Positions 60,636-64,000 of a stretch of DNA of 64,000 nucleotides are shown here, one piece after another (positions within the stretch are counted from its first letter, which is position 1; every line of letters begins with the position of its first letter). The stretch is from Actinomycetes bacterium (lineage in GTDB: Bacteria > Actinomycetota > Acidimicrobiia > Acidimicrobiales > Palsa-688): positions 62,001 to 126,000 of the forward strand of contig JAJZIY010000001.1 of NCBI GenBank assembly GCA_021828475.1, given 5' to 3'. A program made the position numbers and the translations under genes. Below the pieces are notes generated by a model. The model saw only the letters and a list, made by a program, of their open reading frames with translations. It searched no databases and had not been told where the DNA came from.

Positions 60636-63038
60636 ATGGGGGAACCCTTTTCCGTTTCCACCCCTGTCTCTGGCACGTCCAGGGCCCTGAGCTTCGAGAC
60701 GGGCCTCCTCGCCCCGCAGTCGCAGGGCGCCGTCGTAGGCCGCATCGGGGACACGGTCGTGCTGGCCACGGCCAACGCCGCCTCCAACGCCCCCGAGGGC
60801 ATCGACTTCTTTCCTCTCACGGTCGACGTGGAGGAGCGGATGTACGCAGCGGGCAAGATCCCGGGCTCGTTCTTCCGCCGGGAAGGCCGTCCCACGGAGA
60901 GCGCCATTCTCACTGCCAGGCTGATCGACAGGCCTCTGCGGCCGTCCTTCGCAGACGGCTACCGCAACGAGACGCAGGTAGTGTGCACGATCCTCGGTGC
61001 CGATCAGGTCAACCCGCACGACATCGTCGCCATGAACGCGGCAAGCGCCGCCCTCATGATCTCGGGCCTCCCCTTCGAGGGCCCCATAGGGGCAGTGCGC
61101 GTCGCCTATTCCCAGGAAGGCAAGTGGCTGCCCCACCCCACCTACCAGGAGGGCGACGAGTCGACCTTCGAGCTGGTGGTGGCCGGCCGGGCGCTCCCCG
61201 ACGGCGATGTCGCGATCATGATGGTCGAGGCCGGCGGCTCCGAGAAGGCCTGGGCCTACTACCAGGCCGGAGCCCCCAAGGTGACCGAGGAGGTCATAGC
61301 CGAGGGGCTGGAGGCGGCCAAGGTCTGGATCAAGGAGTCGGTCGACCTTCAGCTCGAGCTACGAAAGGTCGCCGGGTCCCGCGCCCCCCTGGCGTTCCAG
61401 CCCAAACGCGACTACGGCCAGGATGTCTTCGAGCGGGTCGAGGCTCTCGGTGCGGAGCGCATAGGCAGGATCACCACCATCTCGCTCAAGTCCGAGCGTG
61501 AGGCAGCGCTGTCCGAGGCGGCCGCCGAGCTGCAGGAGCAGATGGCAGCGGAGTTCGCGGGACGGGAGAAGGAGATCTCCAACGCCGTGCGCTCGCTGAC
61601 CAAGAAGGTCGTGCGCCAGCGCATCGTCGCGGAGGGCCTGCGTATCGACGGGCGCGGGACCCGGGACCTCCGGCCCCTCTCGGCTCAGGTCGGGCTGGTC
61701 CCGACTGCCCACGGCTCGGGCCTGTTCCAGCGGGGCGAGACCCAGGTGCTCAACGTCGCCACGCTCGGCATGCCCCGCATGGACCAGCTCCTGGACACCA
61801 TCGGCACGGACGAGAAGAAGCGGTACATGCACCACTACAACATGCCGCCCTACGCTAACGGCGAAGTCGGCAGGGTGGGCAGTCCCAAGCGCCGGGAGAT
61901 CGGCCACGGCCTCCTGGCAGAGCGCGCCCTGCTCCCGGTAGTGCCCTCGTTCGAGGAGTTCCCGTACGCCCTGCGACTGGTCTCGGAGGTCCTCTCGTCC
62001 AACGGGTCCACGTCGATGGCGTCGGTGTGCGCCTCGACGCTGTCGTTGATGGATGCGGGGGTGCCCATCAAGGCCCCGGTGGCGGGCATAGCGATGGGCC
62101 TGGTCAAGCACGATGACAGCTATGTCACCCTCACCGACATCCTCGGGGCGGAGGACGCGTTCGGCGACATGGACTTCAAGGTGGCCGGACCGGCCGACTT
62201 CGTCACCGCACTGCAGCTCGACACCAAGATCGACGGCCTACCCGCCAGTGTGCTGGCCGAGGCCCTCCGCCAGGCCCGTGATGCCCGCATGATCATCCTG
62301 GGCGTCATGGACAAGGCCATCAGCGAGCCGCGCGCCGAGGTGCGCGACACAGCCCCCAAGATCGTGACCATCGAGATCCCTATGGACAAGATCGGCGAGG
62401 TCATCGGGCCCAAGGGCAAGATGATCAACTCGATCCAGCAGGAGACCGGTGCCGACATCAGTGTCGACGACAACGGTGTCGTCGGCACTGTCACCGTCGG
62501 TGCTCGCGAAGGCGCGGCGGTCAAGGAGGCCCTCCGGCGTATCGAGCTCATCCTCGACCCGCCCAAGGCCGAGCTCGGTGCCATCTACCGTGGCAAGGTC
62601 GTCAACATCACCAAGTTCGGGGCGTTCGTCAACATCCTGCCTGGGCGTGACGGCTTGGTCCACATCTCCAAGCTGTCGAAGCTGTCGGCCGGCAAGCGGG
62701 TCGAGCGCGTCGAAGACGTGCTCAGCCTGGGTGACGAGTTCGACGTACACGTCGACGACATCGACCCGGTGGGCAAGATCTCGCTCTCCCTCGAAGCCGG
62801 GGAGGTGGCTGGCGGAGCGGCCGCCGTTGAGGCCCCGGCGGGTGGGCGCTCGGCTGACCCCGAGACCGTGTCCTTCGAGGACTCCTGGGAGGAAGAGGCC
62901 CGCTCGACCTTCGGTGACCTCGGCCCCGCCTCGGCGGGGACCGAGCCCGGCGGGGCTGGCCCCCGCGGCCAGCGTGAGCGCGGCGGCGAGGTTCGTGGGG
63001 GGCAGGGACCGCGCCGCAACCCGCGCCGGCGCCACTGA
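60636..63038 (+). CDS. pnp: Polynucleotide phosphorylase
   Basis: 800 aa from ATG 60636, with AAAGGAG upstream. 3'-5' phosphorolytic exoribonuclease and core RNA degradation enzyme. First RNase PH domain (about 15-150), helical linker, second RNase PH domain (about 325-540, [34 protein letters not shown] with phosphate-site residues). KH domain (about 575-640, [26 protein letters not shown]) and S1 domain (about 648-715, [20 protein letters not shown]). The tail is Gly/Arg-rich and probably binds RNA. Confidence 0.96.
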   Translation: MGEPFSVSTPVSGTSRALSFETGLLAPQSQGAVVGRIGDTVVLATANAASNAPEGIDFFPLTVDVEERMYAAGKIPGSFFRREGRPTESAILTARLIDRPLRPSFADGYRNETQVVCTILGADQVNPHDIVAMNAASAALMISGLPFEGPIGAVRVAYSQEGKWLPHPTYQEGDESTFELVVAGRALPDGDVAIMMVEAGGSEKAWAYYQAGAPKVTEEVIAEGLEAAKVWIKESVDLQLELRKVAGSRAPLAFQPKRDYGQDVFERVEALGAERIGRITTISLKSEREAALSEAAAELQEQMAAEFAGREKEISNAVRSLTKKVVRQRIVAEGLRIDGRGTRDLRPLSAQVGLVPTAHGSGLFQRGETQVLNVATLGMPRMDQLLDTIGTDEKKRYMHHYNMPPYANGEVGRVGSPKRREIGHGLLAERALLPVVPSFEEFPYALRLVSEVLSSNGSTSMASVCASTLSLMDAGVPIKAPVAGIAMGLVKHDDSYVTLTDILGAEDAFGDMDFKVAGPADFVTALQLDTKIDGLPASVLAEALRQARDARMIILGVMDKAISEPRAEVRDTAPKIVTIEIPMDKIGEVIGPKGKMINSIQQETGADISVDDNGVVGTVTVGAREGAAVKEALRRIELILDPPKAELGAIYRGKVVNITKFGAFVNILPGRDGLVHISKLSKLSAGKRVERVEDVLSLGDEFDVHVDDIDPVGKISLSLEAGEVAGGAAAVEAPAGGRSADPETVSFEDSWEEEARSTFGDLGPASAGTEPGGAGPRGQRERGGEVRGGQGPRRNPRRRH

Positions 63039-63060
63039 TCGCCCCGATGGGGGATGCACA

Positions 63061-63083
63061 GACCGGGCCCCTGGGGCCCGGTC
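63061..63083. terminator. Perfect GC hairpin after pnp
   Basis: GACCGGGCCCC and GGGGCCCGGTC flank a single T, 22 bp after the pnp stop. There is no T tract, so it could be a weak terminator, an mRNA 3'-end stabiliser or attenuator between pnp and the protease gene. If the protease starts at 63047, it would be coding. Confidence 0.4.
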
Positions 63084-63091
63084 CCGGTCAC

Positions 63092-64000
63092 ATGTCCGAG
63101 CACGTGGAGACCACCGTCGTCGACGGTGGCCTCACCGTCGTCACCGAGCACATGCCGGACGTGCTGTCCGTGAGCCTCGGTTTCTGGGTCGGCACCGGGT
63201 CGGTCGACGAGCCGGAACAGATCGCCGGGGCATCGCACTTCCTGGAGCACCTGCTCTTCAAGGGCACTGAGCTCCGCAGCGCCCGTGACATCGCCGAGCA
63301 GGTGGACGCCGTCGGGGGCGACCTCAACGCCTTCACGACCAAGGAGCACACGGCTTTCTACGTCCGGCTGCTGGCCGATTCGGCCGCCCTGGGCCTCGAC
63401 ATACTCTCGGAGATCATCTGGTCGCCCGCCCTGCGTGAGGACGAGCTCGAAGCGGAGCGCCAGGTGATCCTCGAGGAGATCCTCATGCACGGGGACGAGC
63501 CCGCCGAAGAGGTGCACGACGTCTTCAACAGCGCCATGTACCCCGGGCACCCGCTCGGGCGTGACGTGCTCGGCCTGGAGGAGACCGTGCGCGCCGCCAG
63601 GCGGGCCGACATCGCCGAGTTCCACCGGCTCCACTACCGGACGGGCAACGTCGTCGTGACGGCGGCGGGGCGTGTGAGCCATCAGGAGATAGTCGAGGGT
63701 GTCGCCGCCCGCCTCGACCGGGCCTTCGGGGAGGTCGGTCGGGACCTGCTCCTCGGCGGGGGGCCACCTGGCCGCCACGTGCCCGACAGCCCTCCCATGT
63801 CCCGCCTGGTCGTCAACCGGCCGACGGAGCAGGCGCACATAGTGGTGGGGATGCAGGGGTTCCGTCGGGACCATCCGGACCGCCAGGTCCTCAATGTCCT
63901 GGACCACATACTCGGAGGCGGCATGTCGAGCCGCTTGTTCCAGGAGATCCGCGAGAAGCGGGGCCTCGCGTACAGCGTCTACTCGTACCGGTCGGGCTAC
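63092..64000 (+). CDS. M16 family zinc metallopeptidase (C-terminus beyond window)
   Basis: 303 codons seen. I prefer ATG 63092 (MSEHVETTVVDGGL), after the hairpin; ATG 63047 is in frame and also possible. Inverted zinc motif HFLEH at residues 49-53 (His, Glu, His) with the third ligand Glu in ERQVILEEI. The second domain begins with RLVVNRPTEQAHIVVGMQGF, and GGGMSSRLFQEIREKRGLAYSVYS is typical of the MPP/PqqL-like family. The M16 gene after pnp is standard in Actinobacteria. Substrates are unknown. Confidence 0.92.
   Translation, partial: MSEHVETTVVDGGLTVVTEHMPDVLSVSLGFWVGTGSVDEPEQIAGASHFLEHLLFKGTELRSARDIAEQVDAVGGDLNAFTTKEHTAFYVRLLADSAALGLDILSEIIWSPALREDELEAERQVILEEILMHGDEPAEEVHDVFNSAMYPGHPLGRDVLGLEETVRAARRADIAEFHRLHYRTGNVVVTAAGRVSHQEIVEGVAARLDRAFGEVGRDLLLGGGPPGRHVPDSPPMSRLVVNRPTEQAHIVVGMQGFRRDHPDRQVLNVLDHILGGGMSSRLFQEIREKRGLAYSVYSYRSGY

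Overview
The window comes from a high-GC Actinobacteriota chromosome. GC-rich codon use, GTG/TTG starts, mycothiol ligase (mshC), F420-linked enzymes, a WXG100-like protein, two RNAs resembling the actinobacterial 6C RNA and the ribF-rpsO-pnp-M16 order all point this way. An Acidimicrobiia-like lineage is my best guess, but that is inference.

Region 1 (1-15.1 kb) and region 3 (20.2-34.6 kb) together hold a contractile injection system (eCIS / phage-tail-like particle). An AAA+ ATPase (minus, truncated by the window edge) diverges from a DUF4255 tail-terminator gene. That gene is followed by three very large single-pass membrane proteins (802, 951 and 2386 aa). They share one plan: two Ig-like beta domains, a TM helix, then carboxypeptidase-regulatory-like beta repeats and Ser/Thr/Pro-rich stalks. 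The structural operon reads leftward from 33.8 to 20.6 kb: sheath, tube, assembly protein, a 56-aa DUF6760-like protein, second tube, a 1412-aa Pro/Ala/Arg-rich protein, LysM protein, VgrG-like spike, gp25, baseplate J, tail protein I and a zinc-ribbon membrane protein. A PAAR-like DUF4280 tip lies just upstream of the sheath. Three TTGTCCG elements spaced exactly 23 bp apart precede the sheath.

Region 2 (15.3-20.2 kb) is a carbohydrate block lying between the two eCIS parts: a GH130-like enzyme, a predicted alpha-barrel sugar enzyme and two GT4 glycosyltransferases.

Region 4 (34.6-46.4 kb) is housekeeping: a septum-formation-domain lipoprotein, a CYTH-CHAD protein, murB, murA (Asp in place of the fosfomycin-target Cys), a DinB protein, two 6C-like RNAs, a thioredoxin-fold protein, npdG, mshC, a Ddn-like F420 enzyme, thrS and a HIT protein.

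Region 5 (46.4-52.7 kb) pairs a WXG100-like protein with a convergent 1892-aa protein. That protein fuses a Ser/Thr kinase, an FHA-like domain, membrane helices and three FtsK/EccC-type ATPase domains. It looks like a type VII secretion motor with its own kinase.

Region 6 (52.8-64 kb) is core metabolism: gltB-gltD, ribF, rpsO, pnp with a structured leader, and an M16 protease cut by the window end. I saw no tRNA, rRNA, CRISPR array or insertion sequence.
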